Positions 46,044-60,249 of a stretch of DNA of 64,000 nt are shown here, piece after piece. Each line of letters opens with the position of its first letter. Position 1 is the stretch's first letter. Source of the stretch: Odontesthes bonariensis (lineage: Eukaryota > Chordata > Actinopteri > Atheriniformes > Atherinopsidae); contig NC_134515.1 in assembly GCF_027942865.1 (NCBI RefSeq), forward strand, positions 13,287,339 to 13,351,338, read 5' to 3'. The translations under genes and the position numbers were made by a program. The notes below the pieces were generated by a model, which was not told the DNA's origin, made no database searches, and saw nothing but the letters and a program-made list of their open reading frames with translations.

Positions 46044-49000
46044 GTAAGTGGCAGCATGTGTTTCCAGTGTTTCAGCTCATCACTCTGAGTGTCTTCTACA
46101 TCTGTCGCTCTGCTGTTCCCCACACACACATGCAGGTGGATAGAGTATCACACAACTTCTCTTTTCTCTTACCTTTCTTTCTTTCTTCTTCTGTTAATGC
46201 CCACACGTTGTGAAAGCCCCCCCACTTTCACCTCTTTTGAAGCCTTTTCACACTTGTACACCTAAATTACACATTGACTATTTGAAACGTTGGCAGCATA
46301 ATAAGTGGTTTGCGTCACTTCAAGAGAGAATCGCTTCTTCCTGAAATACTTAGGTTCATTGTTTCTTTCAAATGTAATGCTTCTACACTCATTGGAGTTG
46401 GTAAAACCTGCAGAGCCATAAAGAGGAAAGGGAAGTTAGACTTTTTAAAATAATGTACTTAGTAGCTTAAAGTGGGTACTCTTGAAATATTTCAGATAAC
46501 CTCTTATTGCACAACAAAATATGGGGGGGGGTTCAACCAGCCAGGATCCTGTGATGGATGCTTATTTCTGACAGTCAGGGGAATCATTGTGGTGACCCCC
46601 CCCCCATGTTTTCACCAAACAGAGTCAGATTAAACTCTCTCACATCTTCTGTCCTTTTTGTTTTATCCCTGTGCAGCTTTCACTATGACATTTCTGTAAC
46701 GGCTAAGAATTACGGACAGATTTCTCAGAAGACGTTTACTTGCAGCTTGTTTGTCAGAAATGCGTTTGCCTAAACAAATGTGTTCCAGTGTTATCAGTAG
46801 TGACGGCAAAAGTTTTTCTAAAGCTAAATGAAAACGATAATTCAGATGGGATACTAAATTTATTTCCTCTTGGTCTTTTGCCAACAACTTTGAAACAATT
46901 TAGCAATTAAGTTTCCCAACCAAAGACATCCTCCCTGCCATAAATTGACTCCTTGTCAGCACAGCCCCCTCTTCCCCCTTCAGGATTTGGAAATGCGTCC
47001 GCTGCTCTTAGTTTCAGCTATTGCTTACGAGGAAGCGATTATCAGATGGCAGAAATCCCAGATCTTGATTACCACCAAATTAATTATATTTTGGCCTCAG
47101 GCTGATCTGTTAACCACCGTCAAATCCACGCAGTGGACACTAGAAAAAACCCGATGATGGACACAACAGAGCCTCCTTAAAAAAGGGAAAAGATGGCCAT
47201 AACTCATTTAAACATCATCAATTTACTGGTTAAGAACTTCTTCGTGCATAGTGTGTAGCGCATTTCACCTCTTTTTCTCAGTTTCTCTGTCCTTTTACGC
47301 ACATACTTCTGTCAATGTGCAGAGCGTTGCACAAGTTTAAACTGTTGAATCAGCATGCTCGTGTTGAACAGGAGCTCAGCTTCTGCCAATGAGACGTTGA
47401 TTTGGACTAATAAAGGTTGCTGTGGCGCTGCATCAGCTGTCAATAGTTATGCTTCACGTCTTGACCTTGTGGGAGCAGCGACTGGGTTGGGTTCGCCAAC
47501 TGGAGAATAGGAGGATTTCAACATGATGAATGCGTGACAGAGGGTGCATTTGATGGTCTTGGAATTGCCCTTAAGCATCCTGCTCCAACTGAATAGGATA
47601 GGACTTAACACTTTGACCCATGTTGGGTGTTTTGTTGCTTGCAGATAACAAACGTGACAGCCACAAGTAATGGGAAAGCAAAGATGTGCTTCTTGTAATT
47701 AAAATAGGATTTGGAATTTGATTGTTTGCCCTCTTTGCTCTATTTAGGGTGAATCCCCTTTAAATTAGAGGGACTTTTGTAGCATCCAGGCCCTTAGTTA
47801 CACAAAGGTAAACTCAGCTCCCTTTAATCATGTTTACCAGAACCACCATAGAGTGAGAAACCAAATGATTACACCTACTTACATAAGCTTAAACTCAAAG
47901 TGTCCATAATGTAGATTACGCGAGGCTGGAATCGATGAATCCTGACCTAGAAAGAACAGAGAAAGCCAGAAGAGGAACCTTTTTGGATCCTCTCAGGTGG
48001 GAATTTAGCTTTAATGAGATCTGAATGGGAAAATGTGAAGAACTGCTAAAGAAGCTGTGTGTGTGGGTGTGAAGTCACCTATAATTGTGTGTCCTTGAGT
48101 ATGGGTGCGTGGTTGTGTGCTCAGTTTATATAAAAGTATCTGTGTGCTTATAATCGCACGTCTAATTAAGTTTCAAGACGAAAGCTTTTGTAAATGTCCA
48201 TAAACAGAGCTGCTTTATTCCCAGTATCTCTGCCCACCCCTTCATAGTGTGTTCTGCTGAGGCGAATCCTCGTGTCTTTGAACAGAAGAGGTCTGTGAGT
48301 GTTTTATATCTGCAGATTCCAATTTGCTCGTCTTCGGACAAAGACCTTAAAAGAACATGTGAAGGGATTGTAATGTCCATCATCATGTTTGTGTGTGTGC
48401 GTTAGCTCTTTCTTTCTCTCTGTGGGAGCTCTATACTGTGCTCATTTTCCTTCTCATCACCACAGAGGTTTTCCTCAGACAGAGGGCGGAGATTTTTGGT
48501 AATGAAATTGCTGTAATTGCTGTAGAAAAGGATTTCGGCTTCACCAAAAGACTTTGACTCTGAGGTTGTTTGGCAGTTCAGAGACATTGAACATTAGGAT
48601 TTTCCTTGATCTCTGGGACTCATAGCAGACAACTAATTGCTAAAAAAAAAATACAAAAAAACTGTGGGGTCTGACATAGAAATAATGTATTTCACCCCAT
48701 TGGTGAAGAAAATTGGCTGTGACTGTGAAGCATAGTCCAGTGATTTAATGATATAGTCTAACAAGAATAAACAAAGTAGCAAAGAAAGATGAAAAAATTT
48801 TAGGTAAACAATAGAACAATGAAATGATATTTATATGAGATACAAAAAATAAAAATGTTACAAGGTAAAATGTTGGCGTTCCTTTATGCTGCACTTTGCA
48901 TATAAAGTCCCCAGTGAACCAAACACTTAAAAAAGGATGAACTCAAATCGATTTAACACCTGTGTGATATGTGCACTTTGGCTCGGTGACACCTTTGCCA

Positions 49001-49191
49001 AGTCAAATGAAGATTTCCTAACCAAAGTTAGTTTATTGTTGTGGTCTCAGGAATGTAACCCAAAGAAAGTGTTGCCAGTTTGGTGTCCTCACTTACAATT
49101 AGATAAACTTTTAACTGTTACTTCAGAGAGGCTAACAAAAGTCCTGTGGGTTATGAACCCTGCAAGCTGTTGTGTCATTGAGCTTTCAATC

Positions 49192-49263
49192 ACCCCAGAT
49201 GGGACTCAAACCTATAATCCCTGCCTTAGGAGGCCAGGTTCTTATCCATTAGGCCACCGGGGC
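49192..49263 (-). pseudogene. tRNA-Arg(CCT) pseudogene
   Basis: Same length (72) and layout as the intact tRNA at 51343-51414, with the CCT anticodon loop kept. Damage: one G-G mismatch in the anticodon stem (CTGGC/GGCAG), an A-C mismatch in the T stem, a B-box change to GGTTTGA, and an altered D arm (AAGAACC for AAGGCAC). Acceptor-stem bases are mostly kept. Probably inactive. Confidence 0.75.
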
Positions 49264-50111
49264 TCCCATGAAGCTGTCCTGGACAGACAATTCGGACAAT
49301 GTTGAGACATGAACATCAGGAACTGATCATGGGAATGCAAAGCACCATCGACATTGGGACCATGAGACAAAAAGCAGCAATGTCATGAAGCAACAATGAC
49401 TCGCTGACCTCCAAGAATGGACTCAGCTCAGTCCCTTTGTGCCTCTTCTACAAAAAGAAGAGCTATTGATTATTACAAAAGATATAATCACCTTTTTCAA
49501 ATAGCTCCTAATGGAGCGGTATTTAAAAAGTAACATCATAATATACATAATACAAGCAGCCTCTGGTGATTTAGTCTGTTTTGCTCACCCACGTAGTTAA
49601 AGACAGAGTGACAGTGAGGTCTGTTATGATATCCCACGCTGAAAACATCAAGGAAACATGGTTGCTCTCACCAATGTGTTACCGGATTCTGCTGTAGAGA
49701 CCATAGTTTCTTCACTGTGCTCTTCATCATGTTGTGGTATGTTTGTTTCTTGTCCTTGTCATGGTTTATACCCAGTCTCGTGCTCTTTCCTTGGCTGTAG
49801 CTCCTCAAAACTCCTCCCCCACTGACCGCTGCAGAATATTAAAAATAGGAGCTCTTCAGTCACAGCCTGGGACATTTTGGCGAGCCTCTTATTTCGTATC
49901 TTTGAAACATTCACACATTGTACATAGTGACTGTCGAGCCATTTGTCTCCAACCTTTGTCTGCAGTGAAGATATTGCTCTTAAAATCTTGTAGGTTTAAA
50001 CTAGGATTTATGTTTAATGGTGTTCCATACTCGACAAAACTTGACTTGTAGAGGATGGATTGGATTCCTTGACCTCTGGGTTATGGGTCTAAGGCGCTTC
50101 TGGTGCACCAT

Positions 50112-50186
50112 TCCCCAGTGGTTTCATTTATGAGGGACGTAGTCTGGCTTAGAGGACCGCTCCCTTCTCCATTCGGCCACTTGGGC
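50112..50186 (-). pseudogene. Heavily decayed tRNA-Arg(CCT) relic
   Basis: On the + strand the outline ccccag ... ctggcttagaggacc ... tccattcggccacttgggct follows the same order as the intact minus-strand tRNA (ccccag ... ctggcttaggaggcc ... tccattaggccactggggct). The T arm is unrecognisable and the length is about 75. It cannot fold as a tRNA. Confidence 0.6.
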
Positions 50187-51342
50187 TTTAGCACTTTTTC
50201 TTTTTTTAACACCTTTCTAATGAGACAGTATAGACAACATAGAGGTTGATGAATAGCATGGAGCAAACATGGTAACGTGCTTTGTAATGGAGCAGTGTTG
50301 TTTGCATTTGGGGTTGTTGTTGTCCTCTGCTTTATGGCCCCAGCAACCTTTTTTCTGTGCTGCAGAGCTGTCACTCACCCCAGCTGGAATTCAGACCACA
50401 ATTGTTTGGTCTTCGCTTCATAATTTTTTGCAGAAAGTCTGCTTCATAAATTGTAAGCATGGAGTTTGTCATGTCATGGGTGTTCCCCTGTCAGTGAAGG
50501 TCTAAACAAAGGCAAAAATATGGGTGGCACCAAAATTCCTTTTGAATGTTATAAGTGGTCAGAGAAGGTCGCTGGCAAGGAGACAACAATAAAGAGGTGA
50601 AGACAAATAGAAGAGAGAGGATGACACAAAGTTATAGAAAATGTAAAACTTGTAATCTGTAAAGTAGAAAAAAATTGTGTTTTTTGTTCTTAGTTACTTT
50701 GTAACTATCTGTTATTAAGGTGGACTAAATACTAGATTTATGGATTTCTGATTCTAAAAATGTCAAGTTGGCTCCCTAAGTAACTGAAACGTCTTTAAGA
50801 CTGATCTCCTGCTTTGTTTACAGAGCGTGATTCTGATCCCTTGAGTTCTTAGTTATGGCCCCAGCTTATTTCTTCCATGCTGCTCTGCCATCAGCCTCCT
50901 TAGCCATGACTCAAAACCACAAATTCTTGGCCAAGGACTACATTTTTTGCACAAAAACACTGCATAACTGTGTTTTAGAGTGGCAGGGAGTATTACCCAA
51001 ATGATGCTCTTTGGCTGTACTAAAAACTGGTTATACATAAATCAGACAACGAGCTGAGTAATGTACAGCTTGCAGATACAGTGTGTTGTGCTCTCACTAA
51101 ATTCTGTGTATTTTAGCGGGATATATATCGCTGCTGCACACAATCTGCGGTTCATGCGGATACTCTCATCATCATAAGGGTAACGGCTGACAAAGAAGAT
51201 GGAACAATTTCATCTGTAAATATTTCTGCGTGTGAATCTGATTCATATTCCAAATAAGTATCTATCTGTCTGTCTTACAGTTTTATGTAACTGTGATAGT
51301 AGTTTGAGGGCATGAAATGTTATCAGGTTGGAAAAATGCACC

Positions 51343-51414
51343 ACCCCAGATGGGACTCGAACCCACAATCCCTGGCTTAGGAGGCCAGTGCCTTATCCAT
51401 TAGGCCACTGGGGC
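51343..51414 (-). tRNA. tRNA-Arg, anticodon CCT, intact
   Basis: Reads AGG codons as arginine in cytosolic translation. The minus strand gives a 72-base cloverleaf: acceptor GCCCCAG pairing with CTGGGG(+T), A-box TGGCCTAATGG, anticodon stem CTGGC/GCCAG, loop CTCCTAA with CCT complementary to + positions 51379-51381, and B-box GGTTCGAGTCC. There is no intron. A T run suited to RNA polymerase III termination lies just downstream (+ strand aaaaa at 51332-51336). It matches vertebrate tRNA-Arg-CCT closely and lies antisense within the semaphorin intron. Confidence 0.95.
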
Positions 51415-52168
51415 TGTAGGATGTAGCTTTGCAATCTGTGCACAAAAATTCTGATCCCTGAGATTAAACCAGTAATGTGCTGAAACAACACTGCTCCTGC
51501 TCATCACTTTCCTTGACCTCCAATGTGACGAACACCATGTATGTGCCACACTGCTGTCACTCACACTATCTTGGATTCAAACCCACAAGCCTTAGATTAG
51601 GGTTACAAGTTATTGAAGAAAAGCCTGCTCAACATATTTAAGCCTCTGAGAGACACGGGTACTACATTGTTAGAGTCACACAGACCAGCTCAGTGCCAAG
51701 ATAACACTGGGGTTGATTTTCACCTATCCTGCTGGGTTGAGGGCCCATCACTCTGCTACATACAAAGTCACAAGGGACTCAGACCCACACTGTTTGGTTG
51801 CAATGGATTCCACAACAAAGCAGCAATATTGGACCTTTATCACTATAGTAGCATAATAATGCACAAAAATTGTACACTAATAACAAGAACAGTGAACAAA
51901 ATTTAGTTGCTAGTATAAGATGATACCCTTTTTTATTTTATTGTGTTGTAGTATTAGGACTCTGTGTAATTTATCCTTTCTGCTCTCATTTTTTATCAAT
52001 TTTTAACTGGTTATGGGTAATAGTGGACATTAAATGTCCTAAATACTCAACCTGAAGAGGTATTAGGTTGTGACCTGACAGCTTCATGTGTCTGGGGGAA
52101 ATTTTTTTTTGCCCAAAATGCTTAAATACATGCCTGATCCTGATTTCCTCCTACTTCCAACTTGTCTC

Positions 52169-52941
52169 TTAAAGGGATATGCCACCCCCAGGCCAAATTA
52201 AGTGTATCCCCGCATTCCCGAGACATAAATAAGTGTGTGGGAGCGTTTTCCTGGCGACCCAGGCATTGTCCGAATCTCACAGCACTGACCTCTGCTTGGT
52301 TGCGCGTAATCCATACATGCTAGCGTCGCCAATCGAAATATTTCGCCCAACGTGAATTAATTTACTTGATTTACCTTCTAATTACTGTGTGAGTGGTGTA
52401 CTTTCACATCGAGTGCAAATGACTGTGTAAACAACACGCAAGGCTTGGTTTGCTCATGTCGGTTTCCAGTGCGGAAAACACAGCCGAAGCACACTCCCCG
52501 CTACGTCTTTGGGAATCCCCACCCCCGACTTCCTCAAACAAACCAGCGTGAAGCAGCCAGAGGGGGGGGGGGTTCCCAATGACGTAGCGGGGAGTGTGCT
52601 TCGGCTGTGTTTTCCGCACTGGAAACTAGTTCCCAAACCGACATGAGCAAACCAAGCCTTCCGTGTAGATTTACATAGTCATTTGCACTCGATGTGAAAG
52701 TACACCACTCACACAGTAATTAGAAGGTAAATCAAGTAAATTAATTCACGTTGGGCGAAATATTTCGATTGGCGACGCTGGCGACGCTAGCATGTATGTA
52801 TTACGCGCAACCAAGCAGTGGTCAGTGCTGTGAGATTCGGACAATGCCTGGGTCGCCAGGAAAACGCTCCCACACACTTATTTATGTCTCGGGAATGCGG
52901 GGATACACTTAATTTGGCCTGGGGGTGGCATATCCCTTTAA
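52169..52941. mobile_element. Foldback/MITE-type element, TTAA-flanked, near-perfect 356/377-bp inverted arms
   Basis: Left arm 52173-52528 and right arm 52561-52937 are reverse complements over nearly their whole length, around a loop of about 32 bases. Outer ends read TTAA/AGGGATATGCC and GGCATATCCCT/TTAA, so the insertion duplicated TTAA (or TA). The right arm is longer by 21 bases: 12 bases inserted near 52624-52637 and a 9-bp duplication (ggcgacgct twice, 52771-52788). There is no coding capacity. TTAA target sites are typical of piggyBac- and Kolobok-type families, so mobilisation by such a transposase is inferred. Confidence 0.92.
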
Positions 52942-55900
52942 TGACTAAATTATTCCGGTTATTCACTCAAACTCCTGGGCTAATATGCATACAGAGACAC
53001 ACACACACACTTGAGTGTAATGAGTCCATTATCCCAGCGATTCAGAGAATGATACTGTGATTGTCTTGATGATAGATGGCAGTTAGAGATAGCATCTGTT
53101 TACTGCTCACAAACACACACAGAAACATATATAGGAGACATTTACATGCAAAGTATTTAATGAAACATATCCAGTTGACATAGGAAAGAACATGCACACA
53201 AGACTTGTTCAACACAAGCACTTGCAAGAGACTGCACCTTGCACACACATGCAGTCATAAGTAGATCTTTAAGCACACGACCACAGATGCACATGCACAG
53301 TATGAACAGTTGAAATATATATCCTACACATGCCAATGATCAGCGGATGCATACAGTCACTCCATGACAACCTTTCAAATTCATGAGAATAAAAACATAA
53401 TTTAGTGAAATGGTAAAACTCTGGCTGGTTTATTAAGTCAGTTTGAATCTATTAACTCACACAGAGGCAGAGTCATGTTTTATTCATACAGCAGTCACTT
53501 CATGAATAGCTGTGCCAGAGTTGGTTAGTCACTGCAGAGTATTAAGATTACTTGTGATGTTTGTTTGAGTTTTTTTGAGGGAGGGGGGGCATGAATGGAG
53601 ATTTTTATATTTCACCTCTATGCCTCTGACTGCTTGTGGTAGTTGTCTAAAGTTGACCCATTGCCTTTTTCTGGATAAATGATTATGTAAAAGTAAGGTT
53701 GTTTGCTTGTTTGTGTGTCAGTTTTGGTTTCTTCATAGAAAAATAGATTTATTGCACAAATGAAAGCTGCAACTACAATATATTCACATACATTCCTATT
53801 TTCATGTGCGGGACTTTTATTGATCAGCAAGCATGTTGAAATTGATCCGGCTGCTTCCATACACAACCCAGATAAACGCTTTGTTTTCTAACCGAGTTGA
53901 AGGACATTATGGAGCAAAATGGAGCAGCACTTCCCAGTCACCCCTCAGCTCCGTGTGGACTTACAGCTGAAAAATAAACACTGTAAAATACATGTGAGAA
54001 GGTTTCACTTTACATATCGTACTTGTTGGCTTATATATTGCATTACTATTGAACACACGGGTTTCGTTTCTGGGCAGATTTTTATTTAATTTGTTTAGGT
54101 GGCACTTGAAGATATACAGATATGATTTCGTCATATGTATCTTGTTGCATATTACCCATCTAACCTCTCTCTCTCCGACTTCACCTTCTCTTTTCTGTGA
54201 GCAGTTCTGTAATAAACCACAAAAGATTTCAGAGAAATACTAAAAATCAAAAGATACTTCTTTATTCATTCATTCTTTCAGATCTGTTCCTATCTAGGCC
54301 AGCTCTAGGCTGGGGATGTTGCTGATATGTGGATTTCACTGGGACATTAATCTGGCACAGAATCAGGATCCTCTATTATTAATTCAAATGGAGCCAGTCC
54401 CCAACAGTGACACTACCATTGCTTGTCAATATTCAAGTCAAACTGTAGCTCATTGCTCATCCCACAATTCAGAAAACTGCCAATAGAGATGAACTTTTTC
54501 CCTGGGCGAAGTCTTTAATTTGCTCTTTGCAAGCAGACTAATTTGACAAAATGTAAAGTATAGCTGTAAGCCGTATTTGTAATAAAGAAACTTTTTAAAT
54601 GTCTCCAGCTGCTGAAAATTAGTTTAGAAGAATAGTTGGAAGACCTTGTTAAATGTCCCAAACGTTAGGTAGTTACCAAGACTTAAAAAGCATGAATAAG
54701 TAGCTCAGAGCTGGAGGGGTTTTCTACTCTTTCTGGACAGAGTCGGTAAAGAAGTGTAATTGCAACCTTGTTTTGGCAACAACAACCCCTGACAACAGTG
54801 GACATGCTGTATATTTACCCTCGAGAGGTTTCTGGAGTTAATATCAGAGGTTATCTTTAGCCTGGAGCCTGTAATTAAGCTAAAATCCTCTAGCATCAAA
54901 TTTCTTCCATTTCCCTTAAGTATTAATTTGCTCCACTCTGACCTGCCCTCTATATTCTAGCGCTTTGCTTCTTAATACTACCTCTTGGTTCTTACTGTGT
55001 GTCATAGCTTTATGATATAGCCTTCAAGACATTTGAGAGAAGTTTTTATTTCTGTAATTTGTGTGGTGTTTTTACTAGTGACCAGGGAATCGGACTCTAT
55101 GCTTCTGCTCACTCAAAGTTAGACTGAGTAAAAACTAAGTAAAAGGCCTCAATGAAAGCACTAAAAGTTGCCTGCATTTTTTTCAATGAGCTGACTCTTT
55201 AGACTAAATTTATCATTATGTCTCGAAATAATCTTGATGTCTTTTATTGCCTCTATTTTCAGCCCTGAGCAGATGTATATTTCTCACAGCATTCCTTTCA
55301 CTTTAGCAGCTTTAAGGAGTTTAATCCACAAAGGCACACTTGACTTGGAAACCAGAAGCAGATGGGATCAACAGTGCTAGACTAACTCTGACCATTAGTG
55401 TGCCTCATTAGCTGTAGATTAGGGCAAGCTGGAGACGCGGGATACGAGGCCGCGTGGATGTAGTGGATACTCCAAAAGTTCATTTAAAATTGTTCCCAGC
55501 AATACCTGTGTGTGCTTATGTTATTGTTATTTCAAATATATTTTCACTTGACTGCCAAATGAATGTATTGGTCTTGCAAAAAATGGCACCTCAGACGTGT
55601 TTATTGTTTTTGCCACAGGGGGTTTGAACCCTGGTTCTCGTGTTGAAAAACTATTGAATTTGTTTCCTATTTAAAGCAAAGTATATTTCTAACTGGACTG
55701 AGCAACGGATTTGATCGATCAGATTAGTTCTTCATTATCCGCCAAAAGAAAATTTGATTCTCAACCTTTGATGTTACTAAAATGATGTTCCCATGGCCAC
55801 ATAAAGAAGAAGAAACCACAAGAATGTGATTCTCTCTGTTTTGTCAGTGATGGAAAGATCAGTCAAGTGCCACAAAAGGTTGAAAGTCCGACTTCCTTTT

Positions 55901-58900
55901 CCTGTTTAAAAACGAGAGGATGTAGAGTGACAGATAGGGGGTTTAATCATCGGGCTTGGCTTTAAAGCAGTCATCCTTCATGAAACTGACCGTCAGAGTT
56001 GACTGTAAATCACGATCCTGACTATCCATAACCTTCACAGAACAGCTACTTTTTTCATGGCTGCCAATTTGTAAAATGCAGGGATATTTTTATGGCTCGT
56101 TTTCCTCACTCATGCTGTATGGCTAATACACTTTGAGGCTGAGCCAAGAAGTAGAAGCCAAAGACGATTTAAAGACTGCAGCAATTTTTCACTTGGGTGT
56201 GGACATTTGTAAGCTGTAAGCTTATTTCTCTTTTGCTGCAGTAACTACTCTGTGAGGGAACCTTAATATGAGTCCCCAGTCAAGCCTCTGATTGTTTCTG
56301 CTTGGCACAAATCCACTGCAGTGTCATAAACTTCAAGTCTCAGCCTCAGTGGCAGAACAGAGACATATGATATTGAAACAAAATCTAAAGCAGTCAAGTC
56401 TGTATTTAAGCATTTGGACACACGATTGAAAAGTGGATACAGTTAACAAATACCAGACTGGTTTATGCTATACTGAGAGTTTCTACCAAGTTTTTGGTGT
56501 CATTTACATCCATCACTGCTTCTGTCTTCGGCTGAAGCTTAAAGTCTGAGTAAAACAGAAACAAATTAGCATTCTGAGTTTGTTATATAATGGGAAAATG
56601 TCCTACTAATCACCAAACTATCACCAAATGTATGAAATTAGCTCTCAAGATGTAAAAAAAACAAAAAAACATTTGCAGCTGTCTCTGATCTGCTTAGTTG
56701 TGAAATCACAAACACACACTGCAGATCGCCTTCCTAATGTTGACAAAAGCTACCAACATACTGAGTTTTACTGAGGCTTGATTTGATTAACCATTAGTCA
56801 ATATATTCAGTGGTTTTGCTTCAGTTTTGCTCGGAGCTCTTATTTACGTTCCTATGAAAGCTGGTATCTTATTACCACAACACAACACACTGAAATAAAC
56901 GTGGATGTGACAGAAAAAGCTGACAAACAGATTATCTATTTTGATGAATCTACTGGAGAACGATTGTCTCATGGGTTTTAGGAAACCAACATTGTTAAAA
57001 CCAGAACTTAAGTTCCTGCAGTATTGTCGCTTCGCTTATATATTGGGTTATCAAAAGAAAATCAAAAGAAAATAATCTTGAAATAGATTTAAAAGATTTA
57101 GATGAGAGAAGAGCCCAGGTATGATAACTGCTCACTTTAAAAGTCTGTCAATGTAACCATGAGCAAAGTCCTTAAATAACTTTGTTGAGCATCGAGTATA
57201 ACTGTATGAACGTAAAGAAAAGAAAACAACCAGCAAACCTCCTCCCAGACAAATGGAAATGAAAAAACAAATTAGATTAAACCTAAACAGTGAATGGACT
57301 GTATTGTGCGTATATGTTGCAGCACGGTGACCCAAAGCGAACAGTCTGATGATGATGATGAATAATCATTCGTGGAAAGGTCAAAGGTCGAGCTGTCCAC
57401 GTGGGTCTGCTCTGCTGGTGACACAGTCCAGGCGTAGTGTGTCTGTGTGTTTGGCTCTTATTCTGCTGTGGTACGGGTGTGCCTGAGAGGATTTAAGTCC
57501 AAGTGGAACAGCAAGAAGCAATAAAAGGAGGGTTTGTGTCTGTATTTTTTATTTCTATAGTGGCTCCAAAACTGTGGTCAAGCTTTCTCCCAAGAAGTGA
57601 TGAATTTGACAGGTCGCAAGATGATTCATATTACTAAAAGAAAAAAAATGTTACTGTGATTTAATGACAGGCAATGCCAGCATCAGAGTGCAGAGTTTGA
57701 CCACAAAGTGGTCAGTTGTGAGTGAAGACTTGGTGTTGGGGGGGGGTATGAGCGCTGGATTTCAGAATTCATATTGTGTCCTGCATCTGCTAAATCTAGC
57801 AGTGCCACAGTGGAATGAAAACCATGTCAGAATTTCAAACACTGTGACTATTCATTGTGAATTCTGCCACTCTTTCACAGCAAGATGTTAAAACACCAAG
57901 GACACTCTCTCCAACAGTTAGTCACTTTAGTGGTGTGATCTTGGCATAGAAAATCACAGACAGACAGTGAGATTTAGATAGCTCACACTCATGTATGCGG
58001 ACACGAGTGTTGGAAAAAACGTTTTTGTGTTCATGTCTCCACATGAGTGCCCATCTGTGTGCTGATGGGCTTTGTTCCCAGGCTTCTGCAGGCCTACCAC
58101 TGTAATTGCACCAGTAATTGGTGAAGTGATAACCCCATTTCCACAGGAAATGTGCCCCGGTTTCCTTGCCCCCCCCCTCGTCTTTAATAAAGCCCCCCCC
58201 CGCCCCTCTCTAGTGGCGGAGCCAAGAAAGTCCTCCCTTTGGGAACGTTGCACCAGACAGCTGAAGTTCCCTGGGGGTCAGTGAGCAGACAAACAGACGG
58301 ACAGAGACAGATGCACAAGAAGACACACACAAAAAAGAGTACACACAACGTGTAGTTCCCTAATGTTGTTAGATGGACAATGCTTTAGGCTGTCAGAGAA
58401 TAATTGGATAGATTAATGATAAGTGAAGCTCGTGTGTATGCAGATGTAGAGCTGGCAATAAGGAAAATAACAAACGTGGACTCTTGTAAGGGAGATAACA
58501 TTTGAAATGGCATCAGCAGCAGAACAAAGGCATTCTTGCGTCATGCCCCCTTTCAGTTTGACCCTATTTGTCACTCATATTTCAGTGTTCAAACTTCTGC
58601 ATAGCTTACAGAGGCATTCTTCAGTTTTACTCGAAATATGTTGCAAGCCCTGCACTCAGATTGGAAACTTTCTTTCTTAAAACTTGTCACTGTTCATAAA
58701 GTGTGAAATAATTCAGCACAGCCAACCCATCGGTCTACAGACCAGGACGTCATCTCAGCCCTGATTTGCGCCTGTGATGCTAGCATGGAAAAGCTGTGCT
58801 GACGTTCATCACACTGTATGCCACATGAATTATTTCCTGTCACACTGCTTTCCTCTGCTGGGCCTGTGTTTTGGCTGTCTCACTCGGACAATTAAAAGTG

Positions 58901-59085
58901 AGCTCAGAGCTGGTCATATGCACAAGAGCACATCTTGAATATCACAGAGAAATAATTATGAGATAGAACTCGAACATAGACATATGATATTTGTCTTAAT
59001 CTTCCCAAACGTCTTGACTGTTCATTTTTAACATTATTTATTGTTGATTTCTAATGAAATAACGAGGAAAACTTCTATCACTGCT

Positions 59086-59600
59086 TAAAGGTAGGGTAGG
59101 AGATCCTGGATTTTGAGTCCAGCGAAGCTGCATTTTGAAAATACACAGGTCAAAAGTCCCAACCCTTTTCTTCACTTTCCCCCCGAAGGCACGCCTCTAG
59201 AGTACATGAACGCGCACGAGCACGAAGGTGCACGAGCGCTGTTCTGACAGCAAGCATCGATCGTTGCCGTATTCAGTATTTAGTATATGATAACTATACG
59301 TTTAATAATGCTAGGTGCTAGCCAAGCTGGCTCTAGTTTAGCTTCCTGCCAGGCTTCTGGACGCGTAATTCGTTCACGGAGCAGGGTACGCGCACAGGGG
59401 GAAGGAGGGGGGGAGCAGATTGCAGTTTGATAGACGCATCAGAATCCAATCATCGTTAACGGTCCGTTCAGTATGATTGGATAGTGTTTTTCCTAGATTG
59501 TACGTTCTAGAGGCCACTAAAACTTTTCATATTTGTGTCAAAACTTTTAATTAATTGGTTGCAATGGGGGTGTGAAGAGTATTTCAAGCAATATGTAAAA
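59086..59600. repeat. Probable teleost MITE-like repeat
   Basis: Begins 'ttaaaggtagggtaggagat', the familiar start of a fish interspersed element, and is CpG-rich (gaacgcgcacgagcacgaag; gtacgcgcacaggggg) against AT-rich flanks, as expected of inserted DNA. The right terminal repeat was not found, so the right limit is approximate. Confidence 0.6.
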
Positions 59601-60249
59601 AATTTCCAAAAGACAAATGCTATCACACAAAAAAGTATACATCAAAACAAAAGAGGTGCTGGCATGGATACTTCTGATTAGAGCAACACGATGGCATATT
59701 TACAGTTCAGTCTGACCAATCCCCTTTATACATAAGGTTGTTCACCAACTGTTTGTCTTCAAACCAGTTGCCACCTTTTGTCAGAGTATGATAACTCCCA
59801 CCTTAGAACAGGCTGAACTTTGCCAAGGCGAGGGGAGAAATAGAGATATGAGATCAATGTACTTTTCATTAAACTTGATGGAGAGGTGGGAAATGGGAAA
59901 AGGAGGACCATTAAATGTTCCAGACAGCTTTCTTTAAAATTGCAAAGTGGGGCATTGGCCCAGGCAGAAGATGGGATCTGTAGAAGTTTCAGGCTGGAGC
60001 TGCTGTACACTGTACGCATTTAAACAGTCAAGGCAGACACCTGCTCGCTGATCAGAAACAACTCGCAGCTTGATTTTTGATACGGTTCAGATTTTATTAC
60101 ATTTATGACTTTGACTTTCTTGCCTGATACACTGCTCAGCTTTTTGTTGACATCAAATCAGAGTGAAATGAATTGATTTGAAAGTCACTACTTATGTATC
60201 ATATGATTGTTATTTGCACTGCACACCATGTAGCAAATGACATAAAGCA

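Noticed and set aside
46945..47157. Frame after 'cttcag' as possible semaphorin exon 2
   Set aside because: The translation has none of the residues expected at the start of a sema domain.
55610..55640. 'gggtttgaaccctggttc', B-box-like text
   Set aside because: A short palindrome with no A-box, acceptor stem or anticodon arm around it.
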